A stretch of DNA of 64,000 bases from NCBI RefSeq assembly GCF_000756305.1, contig NZ_JRFE01000014.1, positions 463,006 through 527,005 on the forward strand. The letters run 5' to 3'. The stretch comes from Myxosarcina sp. GI1 (GTDB taxonomy: Bacteria > Cyanobacteriota > Cyanobacteriia > Cyanobacteriales > Xenococcaceae). Positions 18,874 to 27,309 of this stretch are shown piece after piece. Within the stretch, counting starts at the first letter, position 1. Each line of letters opens with the position of its first letter. The translations under genes were made by a program, and so were the position numbers. The notes beneath the pieces are model-generated. The model saw nothing but the letters and a program-made list of their open reading frames with translations. It did no database searches and was not told the origin of the DNA.

Positions 18874-19263
18874 ATGGACAGCCCTATCGAACGCGTTCGC
18901 CTATCTAAAACTGCCGAAGACCAATTGAATAAACTCAAGCGCGTTACCAAAATCAAACAGTGGAATATATTGTGTAGATGGGCGTTATGTCGTTCTCTAG
19001 CCGAACCAAGCCTGCCTTCTGCGGTACCGATTAAGACCGACAGTAAAGTAGAAATAGCCTGGAACGTGTTTGGGGGAGAAATTGCCGATATTTTGCTAAT
19101 TGCTCTCAAACAAAGATGCGATCGCGATGGTTTGGGAACAGATCGAGAAGTCCTCAAACAGCAGTTTACCCTGCATCTCCATCGCGGTATCGGTTACTTG
19201 GCAGGAGATTCTAACATCAAAAATATCGAAGATTTAGTGGCGATCGCTATGAAGGATGTTTGA
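18874..19263 (+). CDS. dndE: DNA sulfur modification protein DndE (solitary)
   Basis: The 129-residue protein has DndE signatures: RLSKTAEDQLNKLKR at the start, then QWNILCRWALCRSLAEP, VEIAWNVFGGEIADILLIAL and LHLHRGIGYLAGD. DndE is a small basic DNA-binding component of the dndBCDE phosphorothioate system, which places sulfur in the DNA backbone. None of dndA, B, C or D is within the window. It follows hrcA by 16 bp. It may serve a dnd cluster elsewhere, be a remnant, or have another role. Confidence 0.88.
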   Translation: MDSPIERVRLSKTAEDQLNKLKRVTKIKQWNILCRWALCRSLAEPSLPSAVPIKTDSKVEIAWNVFGGEIADILLIALKQRCDRDGLGTDREVLKQQFTLHLHRGIGYLAGDSNIKNIEDLVAIAMKDV

Positions 19264-19283
19264 TAAATTTAAAAAAAATTGAT

Positions 19284-20093
19284 ATGAACTACAAACTCAA
19301 CGTCGAACTATCCGATAAATTAGAATCCTATCGTGGTGCTATTGAAGCTACAATCCAACCCTATATCAAAATAGAATTAACCGATAATAATAACCCTACT
19401 TTGTGGCAGAGTAAGTTTGGTGGTCATCCTTATATGCCTCAAGATTTTGAGTATCCTAAAAGCTATGATGGCAAATATCTTTATTTACTGGCGCAGATTA
19501 ATTTTGCAGAGATTCCCAAAATTGAAAAGCTACCAGATAAAGGAATATTACAGTTTTATTTAGCAGCAGATTTAGACTATTACGGTTGTGATTTTGAAGA
19601 ACCTTTTAAACAAGATGAATTTAGAGTTATATATTTTCCTGAAGTGGATCTGGAAATAAACAATTTATTGACTGATTTTAGTTTCTTGCCAAAACTTGAA
19701 TCCAAATATTGGCTGTTGCCATTTCAGGGATGTTGTGCGCTTAAATTCAATCTGGATTCTTCTCCAATTAGTCCAAGTGACTATCAATTTGATTTTTTCA
19801 ATACTCACAATCGTAACAATGAATATTATGAAAAATTAGATGAATATTGGGATAAATTTAATTCTGCTGGACATAAATTGTTAGGATATCCTTCTTTTAC
19901 ACAAGACGATCCACGTCGCGATTTATCTCAAAACGAGCCGTATATTTTATTGTTACAAATAGACAGCGATAGTAATGAAAGCGGATGCGAGATTGTATGG
20001 GGTGATAATGGTATTGCTAACTTTTTTATTAAGCGATCGCAACTTGAAAAACTAGATTTTACTGAAATCTTATATAACTGGGATTGCACTTAA
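19284..20093 (+). CDS. DUF1963 (YwqG-like) protein
   Basis: The product is about 269 residues of the DUF1963 family. It opens ELSDKLESYRGAIEATIQPY, contains LWQSKFGGHPYMPQDFEYP and LYLLAQINFAEIP, then HKLLGYPSFTQDDPR and LLLQIDSDS, and ends in a WGDNGIANFFI block. The family is cytoplasmic and of unknown biochemical role. The ATG at 19284 is preferred; an upstream TTG at 19260 would overlap the dndE stop. The very AT-rich codon use differs from the more balanced hrcA and dndE before it. Confidence 0.88.
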   Translation: MNYKLNVELSDKLESYRGAIEATIQPYIKIELTDNNNPTLWQSKFGGHPYMPQDFEYPKSYDGKYLYLLAQINFAEIPKIEKLPDKGILQFYLAADLDYYGCDFEEPFKQDEFRVIYFPEVDLEINNLLTDFSFLPKLESKYWLLPFQGCCALKFNLDSSPISPSDYQFDFFNTHNRNNEYYEKLDEYWDKFNSAGHKLLGYPSFTQDDPRRDLSQNEPYILLLQIDSDSNESGCEIVWGDNGIANFFIKRSQLEKLDFTEILYNWDCT

Positions 20094-20107
20094 TTCTAAA
20101 AAAACTT

Positions 20108-20129
20108 TTTTACTGCAATTGCAGTAAAA
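20108..20129. promoter_or_regulatory. Perfect 22-bp palindrome between convergent genes
   Basis: ACTGCAATTGCAGT flanked by TTTT and AAAA forms a perfect palindrome between the 3' ends of two convergent genes. A stem with A and T runs on both sides could act as a bidirectional terminator. The lack of a loop means that it might instead be a dimeric protein site. Confidence 0.6.
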
Positions 20130-20162
20130 GCCCAACAAGAGCGGATATTTTTATAGTGAATT

Positions 20163-21032
20163 CTACTTCAAACTTTTGTTTTGACTGGCTTCCCAGGCTA
20201 ATAAAGCTGACTTTCTTTCGGTTCCCCATCTATAGCCACCCATCTCGCCCGACTCTCTAATTACTCGATGACAGGGAATTAGATAGCCAACAGGATTTTT
20301 TCCTATGGCATTACCAACTGCTCTGGCAGCATTTGGTCGGTTGATTAATGTTGCTAGTCCTCGATATGTAGCAATACTACCCAAAGGAATTTTTAAAAGT
20401 GCTCGCCAAACTTGAATCTGAAAATTAGTTCCTTTGACATGAAGAATCAAAGCCGATCCTTCAACCTCAGTAGGCTGAAAAATGCGATCGATAGTTTCTT
20501 TTGTTGCTTGTGAATCGTAGATAAGTTCTGCATTAGTCCATTCCCCGAGAAGACAATTTTCGGCTACCGTCTCATCAACTGAGTCATAAAAATGCAAATT
20601 ACAGATGCCACGAGTTGTTTTAGCAATAAGACAAATACCAAAAGGAGTATCGTGGATTCCATACCGTATTTGCAGTCCTTTGCCTTTCGTCTTAAATTCA
20701 CCAGGCGACATAGCCTCTAGATTGACAAACAAATCGTGTAATCGCCCTGGACTTGACAAACCAGCATCTAAGGTTAACTCCAAAATATTTTTTGTTTTAG
20801 CTATTTGGGCTTTGGCATATTCCACCGTGAGATATTGCGAAAAACGCTTTGGGCTAATGCCAGCCCATTGAGTAAACAATCTTTGAAAATGATACTTACT
20901 AAGGTTTACTTGTTGGGCAATAGTTTCTAGATCGGGCTGTTGGCAATGATTTTGGCGCATAAAAGCAATTGCTTTAGCAATAAGTTCATAAGTTTCGCGG
21001 TCGCTAAATGTTTTGTCTAAGGAGAATTTCAT
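20163..21032 (-). CDS. AraC-type HTH fused to methylated-DNA-cysteine methyltransferase
   Basis: The 289-residue protein joins an AraC helix-turn-helix (residues about 25-110, LETIAQQVNLSKYHFQRLFTQWAGISPKRF) to an O6-alkylguanine-DNA alkyltransferase domain. The acceptor cysteine is in NPVGYLIPCHRVIRESG, and IPLGSIATYRGLA is the DNA-binding helix. It resembles the C-terminal two thirds of Ada without the zinc-binding phosphotriester domain. It should repair O6-methylguanine by irreversible transfer and may regulate transcription. Confidence 0.92.
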   Translation of the reverse strand: MKFSLDKTFSDRETYELIAKAIAFMRQNHCQQPDLETIAQQVNLSKYHFQRLFTQWAGISPKRFSQYLTVEYAKAQIAKTKNILELTLDAGLSSPGRLHDLFVNLEAMSPGEFKTKGKGLQIRYGIHDTPFGICLIAKTTRGICNLHFYDSVDETVAENCLLGEWTNAELIYDSQATKETIDRIFQPTEVEGSALILHVKGTNFQIQVWRALLKIPLGSIATYRGLATLINRPNAARAVGNAIGKNPVGYLIPCHRVIRESGEMGGYRWGTERKSALLAWEASQNKSLK

Positions 21033-21398
21033 TCAATCGAACTAATATCGCTTGGATTGTATAAACTTAAATGTATCTGTAGTAGCGATCGAATACTACC
21101 CGTTTATTGCTATTTATCTCGATTGAAAAACCAAATATCCGACCATTTTAAAAAAGTATATAAAGTCCAAAAAAGAATGCTACATAAATAATAGGGATCG
21201 GAAATTAGAGATTAGGAACTTTTGCCCATTCACCAATCCCCAGTCCCAAACCTCATCCTTTTGGAGCAAACATTTAGGTGTTTCATATTAAAAGTCAATA
21301 GAGATAAATGCCAATTTACAAACAAAAAAGAGAAAGGAATTTATAAACCACCTTTCCCTTAAATTTTGCAACTGACGATCGAGTTGAATTAGCTGCGC
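21033..21398. other. Intergenic stretch without a gene
   Basis: About 365 bp of AT-rich spacer between two minus-strand genes. It contains only short broken frames and a few A-runs (near 21150-21180). No RNA, repeat or element was recognised. It presumably holds the promoter of the alkyltransferase gene and the terminator of the M48 gene further right. Confidence 0.6.
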
Positions 21399-23108
21399 TT
21401 ATTCTTCGGTTTCTTTCTCATCATTATCTACTTCTTCTTTAATTTTTATTCCCTTACATTTTTCTTCATCGACAGTTACGCCGCGCTCTTTTTTATCGCT
21501 ACATTTTTCTTGTAAGAACTCTTGCCAGAGACTGGTAACTTTTGCTTTCATTTCCTGATGTTTGGTTACCCCCTCATAGGCATAACGATTTAAATTGCGA
21601 TCGACAATCAAATTTTCCATATAGCTAATTCTGTCTTCGCTGTCGGGGTGAGTCGATAGCCAGGCGGGAGGATGAGGATTATCCTCTGCTTTATTGATTT
21701 CATCTAGTTTAGCCATTAAATTGCGGACACCATCGGCAGCATAGCCAGCCGCAACCAAAATTCTCGTACCAAAAATATCTGCTTGTCTTTCCATACCCCT
21801 GCTGTAGTCGAGAACTATAAGATTGGTAGCCGTGCTGCCTACATAGGGAACGTATTGCACCACATTGGCGGTGAAATTACCTTTGGTAACTAACTGAAAA
21901 CCATGAGATAAGGCTGCATGAGAGACTTCGTGAGCGAGTAAACCTGCCAGTTCCGCTTCGGTATCCGTGTTCATAATCGCACCAGCATTAACAAATACTT
22001 TACCTCCTGGCAGGGCAAAGGCATTGAGGCGATCGTCCATAATCACATAAAATTCGTACTCAAAATCATCTCTACCTGCAACTTCAGCAATATTACTACC
22101 AACTTTCCGCACGTAATTCAATACTTCTTCATTCTCCAGCATGGGAATTTGCTTCTGAACCTGTTTGGCAAAACCTTCCCCAACCGCTGATTCTCCTCTC
22201 AACATTAATACGGTGGTTTCAATTGCCGAAATAGGTCCAAATAAGTTGCCCGTTAACGCAAAACCTGCCGCTCCTGCGATAACGTTGCCAACGGCATTCC
22301 AAGTCATGTCCGAACGTAACTCACTCTTATATTCTTCTAGGTATTTGTCTGCTAGTTGAGTAAATTCCTCGGCTTTAGGACTATTGGGATTGAATAAGGC
22401 AAACTGCCGCGCCGCAATTGATGCTTCCAACCACTTTTCGGCAGCGACATCAGCCTGCATTTTGGCTTTAAGCAGTTTTGAATCGCTGGGATATAAATTG
22501 GTGGCTTGCTCTAATATTTGTAAAGCTTCTGGTTCTCTGTCATATTGAGTTAAAACTTTGGCATACTCGGTGTAACCAGGAATAAATTCTGGCTGTTGAG
22601 CGATTAATAGTTCTAAAGAACTAAAAATTTTACTTTCTAACTGCTGTTTTTTGCCCTGTTGATAATTGCGCCAATAAACTTTGCCTCCAGGACTTAGTTT
22701 GGCAGGATCGTAAATTGCTTCTAGTATTTCATCATTATGTTTGATTTCCTGTTCCCAAGGTTCTTTAGCTTCTCGATACAAAGTTGCTGCTTCGGCTTTG
22801 TTTCCTTGAAGGTAAAGTTTATCTGCTGCGGCTAATTTTTCTAAACGAGCAATTTCTTCTGGGCTAGGCTTATCGGAGGTAGTAACTTCCGAAGTTTGCT
22901 CTTTAGATGTTTCGGGTGTTTCTATCGGTTTACCGCCAGAGTCATTGTTATTAACTTCTTCGTTCTCCTCTCGAGCAGAATTCTCTGTTTCTACCTTTTC
23001 TGTACGAGTAGCTGGCAAATCTAAATTTTGTAAACCACCTTGAGCTAGAGCAGTACCAGGAGCAGAGACAATACTTAAAATAACTAGAAATAAATTTAAA
23101 GACTTCAT
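21399..23108 (-). CDS. Secreted M48 family metalloprotease with TPR-like region
   Basis: The 569-residue protein has a signal peptide (MKSLNLFLVILSIVSAPGTALAQ), an acidic linker (about 25-90), a helical TPR-like region (about 90-250) and an M48 protease domain. The zinc site is LLAHEVSHAALSHG with the third ligand region in SRGMERQADIFGTRIL; STHPDSEDRI follows. It resembles BepA-type periplasmic proteases that control outer-membrane assembly. The C-terminus is rich in Glu and Lys. Confidence 0.92.
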   Translation of the reverse strand: MKSLNLFLVILSIVSAPGTALAQGGLQNLDLPATRTEKVETENSAREENEEVNNNDSGGKPIETPETSKEQTSEVTTSDKPSPEEIARLEKLAAADKLYLQGNKAEAATLYREAKEPWEQEIKHNDEILEAIYDPAKLSPGGKVYWRNYQQGKKQQLESKIFSSLELLIAQQPEFIPGYTEYAKVLTQYDREPEALQILEQATNLYPSDSKLLKAKMQADVAAEKWLEASIAARQFALFNPNSPKAEEFTQLADKYLEEYKSELRSDMTWNAVGNVIAGAAGFALTGNLFGPISAIETTVLMLRGESAVGEGFAKQVQKQIPMLENEEVLNYVRKVGSNIAEVAGRDDFEYEFYVIMDDRLNAFALPGGKVFVNAGAIMNTDTEAELAGLLAHEVSHAALSHGFQLVTKGNFTANVVQYVPYVGSTATNLIVLDYSRGMERQADIFGTRILVAAGYAADGVRNLMAKLDEINKAEDNPHPPAWLSTHPDSEDRISYMENLIVDRNLNRYAYEGVTKHQEMKAKVTSLWQEFLQEKCSDKKERGVTVDEEKCKGIKIKEEVDNDEKETEE

Positions 23109-23156
23109 AAAAATAATTAATTCATGGTTGACAAGGTGAAATCACTGGTTCTTCTA

Positions 23157-23177
23157 TTGCCGAGGAAACCTCGGCAA
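23157..23177. repeat. Palindrome with 9-bp stem
   Basis: TTGCCGAGG, AAA and CCTCGGCAA form a perfect hairpin upstream of the M48 protease gene. The core GAGGAAACCTC is shared (on the other strand) with the palindrome at 40484-40498, so it belongs to a dispersed family. The rest of the spacer from 23109 to 23548 has only a 60-codon frame without support and a second weak hairpin near 23312-23345. Confidence 0.6.
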
Positions 23178-23548
23178 TCCGAACCACTAATTTTTGATAG
23201 TTTTGAAATCGAGGCAACAATAGGTTATACAGAGCCAAATTTTTTGCTGGTGAATACTCGAATTAACCTCACGACCAAAAATCGCAGCGAACTAGAAGGA
23301 AGTTAAAAAAAGCTCGTCACAGCACAACAGTGTCTTGGCGAGCGGCTTCTAATAAATCGCAACGATATACTATATTGATTGACTAATTAAGATCTAGACG
23401 TAACGAAACTCTAAAAGTATCCCTGTAATTCAAACAATACAGAAAATTAACAAATAATAAAAAAATATTAACTATTACTTTTTATTCTACAATCAACAGC
23501 CTATAGACTAGAAAATATTTACTAGTGCCTTTTAATAGCAAAATACCA

Positions 23549-23734
23549 ATGACTACTCACTTTATTACTGCTGAAATCGATTTAAAAGAATCACAACCTT
23601 TACAACAGGAAATTGAAGCTCAATTATCTCAACATGGCAATCCTTTGCGTTGGGCAGTTACCAAAGTAGACAAAGAAAATGAAAAAGTTACGGTAGAGGC
23701 GATTGTCACTCAAAGTGACAAAGCAGCAAAATAA
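23549..23734 (+). CDS. Small conserved-looking protein, 61 residues
   Basis: The protein starts MTTHFITAEIDLKE and is a compact mix of beta and helix (LQQEIEAQLSQHGNPLRWAV, then ENEKVTVEAIV). It lies 2 bp ahead of the DUF3326 gene, which suggests cotranscription and translational coupling. The frame could open earlier at GTG 23525. I do not recognise the family. Confidence 0.65.
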   Translation: MTTHFITAEIDLKESQPLQQEIEAQLSQHGNPLRWAVTKVDKENEKVTVEAIVTQSDKAAK

Positions 23735-23736
23735 TT

Positions 23737-24789
23737 GTGAAGCCTTTTACAGTAGTTTTAATTGTTCCCACGGGAGTAGGAGCGGCAATTGGCGGTTATG
23801 CTGGCGATGCTTTGCCAGTAGCCCGCGCCATAGCACAAATAAGCGATCGCCTGATTACCCATCCCAATGTACTTAACGGCGCACAGCTATATTATCCCCA
23901 GGGTAATACTCTGTACGTAGAAGGCTATGGACTCGATCGCTTTGCCGCAGGTGACTGGGGGTTACTTCCAGTAAGGCAAAATAAGGTAGGGTTGCTGTTG
24001 GATTGCGGTATCGAACCAGAACTACGCCTGCGACACCTGCAAGCTGCCGATGCAGCTAGAGCGACTTTGGGCTTGAGCCTGAGCGATTATGTTGTTACCG
24101 ACGCTCCTTTAAAAGTAGAATTGCGTACTGCTAGTAGCGGTGCTAGCTGGGGTACTATTGGCAATCCCGATAGTCTATTGAGAGCCGCCGATAAACTAAT
24201 TACTCAGGCAGGGGCAGAAGCGATCGCTGTCGTGGCTCGATTCCCCGATGATGAAGATAGCCCCGAACTACAAAACTATCGTTATGGAAGAGGAGTAGAC
24301 TGTTTGGCAGGGGCAGAAGCGGTTATTTCTCATTTAATCGTGCGTGAGTTTCAAATTCCTGCCGCTCACGCTCCCGCTTTAATGCCTTTACCAGTCGATC
24401 CTCAAGTTTCGCCCCGTGCTGCCGCTGAAGAACTAGGCTATACCTTTTTACCCTGTGTCTTAGTGGGTTTGAGTCGTGCGCCTCAGTTTACAGACAATCG
24501 TACTTTTAATTCCCAAACAATTTGGTCTGATATAGTAGATGCACTAATAATACCTCATACAGCCTGTGGTGGTAGTGCTACCTTGAGCTTTAGTAATTCT
24601 CCAACTACCAAAATTATTAGCGTTAGTGACAACTTTACCCAAATGCAAACCCCTCCCGAACCTTTAGGTGTTAAAACCATTAGAGTAAAATCTTATTTGG
24701 AGGCATTGGGAGTTTTGGTTTCAATGCGAGCGGGTGTCGATTTTCGAGTTTTCGCGCCCTCTATATCCTCTCTTCGTTGCTTATCATAA
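23737..24789 (+). CDS. DUF3326 domain-containing protein
   Basis: The 350-residue product starts at a GTG with FTVVLIVPTGVGAAIGGYAGDA, the typical opening of DUF3326. The middle carries YPQGNTLYVEGYGLDRFAAGDWGL and ARFPDDEDSPELQNYRYGRGVDCLAGAEA, and the end has HTACGGSATLSFSNS. The family is found in cyanobacteria and plants; its function is not known. It is probably cotranscribed with the 61-residue gene before it and the CPBP protease after it. Confidence 0.9.
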   Translation: MKPFTVVLIVPTGVGAAIGGYAGDALPVARAIAQISDRLITHPNVLNGAQLYYPQGNTLYVEGYGLDRFAAGDWGLLPVRQNKVGLLLDCGIEPELRLRHLQAADAARATLGLSLSDYVVTDAPLKVELRTASSGASWGTIGNPDSLLRAADKLITQAGAEAIAVVARFPDDEDSPELQNYRYGRGVDCLAGAEAVISHLIVREFQIPAAHAPALMPLPVDPQVSPRAAAEELGYTFLPCVLVGLSRAPQFTDNRTFNSQTIWSDIVDALIIPHTACGGSATLSFSNSPTTKIISVSDNFTQMQTPPEPLGVKTIRVKSYLEALGVLVSMRAGVDFRVFAPSISSLRCLS

Positions 24790-24797
24790 AAAAATCC

Positions 24798-25394
24798 GTG
24801 GCAAATTCAAACAGTCCCGAAATAGAACCCCTTAGCCGAACTCAAATTTTAGTTGTCATGGGAGTGACAGCAATTATTTTGCTGACAATCGTTAAAGTAT
24901 GGCAGAAATTTAGCTCGGTTCGACTACTGCCAGTAGAGTTTAACTCTCAAGCTCTGTTATGGGGTTTAGGCACGGCAGCAAGTATTATTATCAGTAGCAG
25001 CATAATCTATCGTATTTGGCCTGCCTATCGTCGGAGTGCTGAAGCTTACCTGAAGTTAATCATCAAACCATTGATTTGGGGAGATTTAATCTGGTTGGGA
25101 TTATTACCTGGTTTAAGCGAAGAATTATTGTTTCGCGGTATGATGCTTCCTGCTTTCGGCTTTAATTGGACGGCACTAATAGTTTCAAGCCTGTTATTTG
25201 GCGTTCTGCACCTTAGTGGTGCCAGTCAGTGGTCTTATGTAGTCTGGGCGACTGTAGTTGGTTTTGTTTTGGGCTACTGTACTCTGATTACAGGAAATCT
25301 TTTGGTGCCAATAATAGCTCACGTAATTACTAATTTTCTTTCTAGCTGTTTATGGAAAGTTAATTACGGCAAGCAGGCAATGGAAGGGGAATAG
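24798..25394 (+). CDS. CPBP family intramembrane glutamic protease
   Basis: The membrane protein of about 198 residues has a CPBP/Abi (CAAX-protease-like) core: LPGLSEELLFRGMML carries the Glu-Glu and Arg of motif 1, FGVLHLSG gives the motif 2 His, and the last helix has IIAHVITNF. Such proteases cleave within membranes or act in regulation and bacteriocin immunity. I prefer the GTG at 24798, 8 bp after the DUF3326 stop, over an earlier TTG at 24777 that overlaps it. Confidence 0.88.
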   Translation: MANSNSPEIEPLSRTQILVVMGVTAIILLTIVKVWQKFSSVRLLPVEFNSQALLWGLGTAASIIISSSIIYRIWPAYRRSAEAYLKLIIKPLIWGDLIWLGLLPGLSEELLFRGMMLPAFGFNWTALIVSSLLFGVLHLSGASQWSYVVWATVVGFVLGYCTLITGNLLVPIIAHVITNFLSSCLWKVNYGKQAMEGE

Positions 25395-25498
25395 TAAGTA
25401 GCGAGTAGCGAGTAGCAAGTAGCGAGTAAAAAGTTTCTACTCTTGGCTCTTGGCTCTTGCCTGTTCCCCGTTCCTCGTTCCCCGTTCCCCGTTCCCTA
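25393..25498. repeat. Heptanucleotide tandem repeats (STRR)
   Basis: Two blocks of seven-base repeats follow one another: AGTAGCG-type units (25397-25425) and TTCCCCG-type units (about 25460-25498). Short tandemly repeated sequences of this sort are typical of cyanobacterial spacers. They carry no gene. Confidence 0.7.
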
Positions 25499-25597
25499 AA
25501 GCCTAAATATACTTTTTACTTTTTACTGTTTTTTTGCTCGCGATCGCTGTAGAGCATAGGATAATTAATAGCTGATAATTAATAAATAAATTGATAA

Positions 25598-26665
25598 ATG
25601 CCTGAAAGTGTTGGTGTGAATGGTTTGAACGGCAACTCCATACCTAAAGAAGAAATAGTTGCTGCTCTAGAGACTCCTATAGATTTTGATTTCGATCTAC
25701 CAGATCCCGAAGATGAAGCGATACGGGAATCTGATTTTCAACAGCAGCTAGATACATTTTGGCGCATCTGCGAACGCTTCGATTTGCAAACCGATATTTG
25801 GCGGGGGCGGATCTTAAGAGCGGTAAGAGATCGGGAAAAAAAAGGTGGTGAAGGCAGGGGTGCTGGCTTTATCAACTGGTTAAAAAATCGTGAAATTACC
25901 AAGTCCCAGGCGTATGCTCTGATACAGTTAGCCAATAGTGCCGATACGTTGCTGGCTGAAGGGCAGCTAGACCCTAATAGTATCAACAACTTTAGCAAAC
26001 GGGCTTTTGTGGAAACTGCCAAAGCCGAACCAGAAATTCAAAAGTTAGTCAGCGAAGCGGCTCAACAGGGCGATCGCATTACCCGTCGTGAAGTAAAACA
26101 GCTTGCCGATGAATGGACGGCAATGAGTTCGGAATTATTACCCGATGAAGTAAAAGAAAAAGCAACCGAAGGTTCTTTACCCGCTCGCCATCTCGCACCG
26201 TTAGTTAGAGAGATGGAAAAACTGCCAGATTCCCATTTAGCCGAAATCAGAAAAGAGATTGCCGCCAGTCCCGACATCGATACGGTTAAGCTAATGACTA
26301 GCGAAGCCAAAAATCTGGCAAAATATCTCGATGCTTGCGCTCAGGTACAAACTATTAGAGACTCCGCGATCGATTTGGAAATGGCATTAGAAGAAGCTTT
26401 AAGATTAGACTGCATTAATACTGCCGCCGATTTAGTCAAGCAGGCTACTAACTTGGAGCAGACTGTAGGCAAACTCTATACTACTTGGAAACGTTTGGGT
26501 AATGTTGCCGATCGCCTGTATGTAGAAACTGGTGCATCCAACCCTCACCTAAGATCTTTGTTAACCTGTTTGGAAACTCTAACCAACGACACTATCGAAG
26601 TTTATTTAGATGAATCGGGCGATCGCCTGGTGCGATTAAGAGTAATTAGCGAAGGGGAAGCATAA
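25598..26665 (+). CDS. Conserved helical protein, function unknown
   Basis: The 355-residue protein has an acidic N-terminus (LPDPEDEAIRESDF), then a mostly helical body. A central stretch (about residues 95-135, GFINWLKNREITKSQAYALIQLANSAD) could be a helix-turn-helix, and EQTVGKLYTTWKRLGNVADRLY is a likely coiled coil. No signal peptide or membrane segment is present. I do not recognise a named family; a DNA-associated role is only a guess. Confidence 0.65.
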   Translation: MPESVGVNGLNGNSIPKEEIVAALETPIDFDFDLPDPEDEAIRESDFQQQLDTFWRICERFDLQTDIWRGRILRAVRDREKKGGEGRGAGFINWLKNREITKSQAYALIQLANSADTLLAEGQLDPNSINNFSKRAFVETAKAEPEIQKLVSEAAQQGDRITRREVKQLADEWTAMSSELLPDEVKEKATEGSLPARHLAPLVREMEKLPDSHLAEIRKEIAASPDIDTVKLMTSEAKNLAKYLDACAQVQTIRDSAIDLEMALEEALRLDCINTAADLVKQATNLEQTVGKLYTTWKRLGNVADRLYVETGASNPHLRSLLTCLETLTNDTIEVYLDESGDRLVRLRVISEGEA

Positions 26666-26843
26666 GATAGTAAGGGCAAGACAGTGAAGAGGGATTGCCA
26701 GTTACTATGTCCTTTACGGAGTGTCCTTACAGCGAACCAGACCATACTGGGCTTAGCCTACTCTTACGAGCAGGCAACCCAATTTCGCTTCTCTCCTAAA
26801 AGTACGCCCCCATTGCCTGGGGAAGAGTTTGAGTATCTCACTG

Positions 26844-26982
26844 AAGTGAAGTGACTGTTTATGGGAACGCTGAGGATGATGAAATCGATATCGAGTTACT
26901 AGCGGATTTCGATGGCAACGGCGATCTCGTCTTTGCTGTTGCAGGGGAAGATTTTATCAATTTAGCTGGGGGTAACAACTGA
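26844..26982 (+). pseudogene. Short fragment with an FG-GAP/Ca-binding-like end
   Basis: A 45-codon frame bounded by stops reads NAEDDEIDIELLADFDGNGD, then LVFAVAGEDFINLAGGNN. The DFDGNGD stretch resembles a calcium-binding loop of FG-GAP or RTX-like proteins. No start codon or upstream portion is present. It looks like the tail of a lost gene. The sequence before it (26666-26843) has no open frame of note. Confidence 0.35.
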
Positions 26983-27301
26983 ATATTGGTGTTCTAGCGA
27001 TCGCACCTTAGTCGATTTTCCTTTACTGCTAGATGTGTCTCATGTAAATATTTGGCATGGTGGAAATAGTCAAGCGACACGAGAAACTTGCCTGAATCTA
27101 ATTAATTCGGGTTCGGTAGGAGCAATACATTTGAGTCACAACAAAGGTAAAGCAGACACGCACGATCTCATCCCTGAAGAAATTTGGTTTAATGAATATC
27201 TCGCAGAATGGAATCAGAATTATTATCTTACCTATGAAAGTTTGCCTATCGAATATAGAGTTTATGAAAGGTTAGATAAATATCGCGGGCAACTAAAATA
27301 A
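26974..27301 (+). pseudogene. C-terminal fragment of a TIM-barrel (DUF692-like) protein
   Basis: About 109 codons remain, from TTEYWCSSDRTLVDFPLLLD to the stop at 27301. LLLDVSHVNIWHGG and AIHLSHNKGKADTHDLIP look like the last strands and metal ligands (His, Asp) of a xylose-isomerase-like or DUF692 barrel. These proteins are normally 270-300 residues, so the N-terminal two thirds is missing. A GTG at 27035 could start translation, but the product would be an incomplete barrel. Confidence 0.55.
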
Positions 27302-27309
27302 TTTCCACG

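Noticed and set aside
23124-23306. 60-codon frame starting MVDKVKSLV
   Set aside because: It reads through the palindrome at 23157-23177, and nothing about it resembles a protein family.
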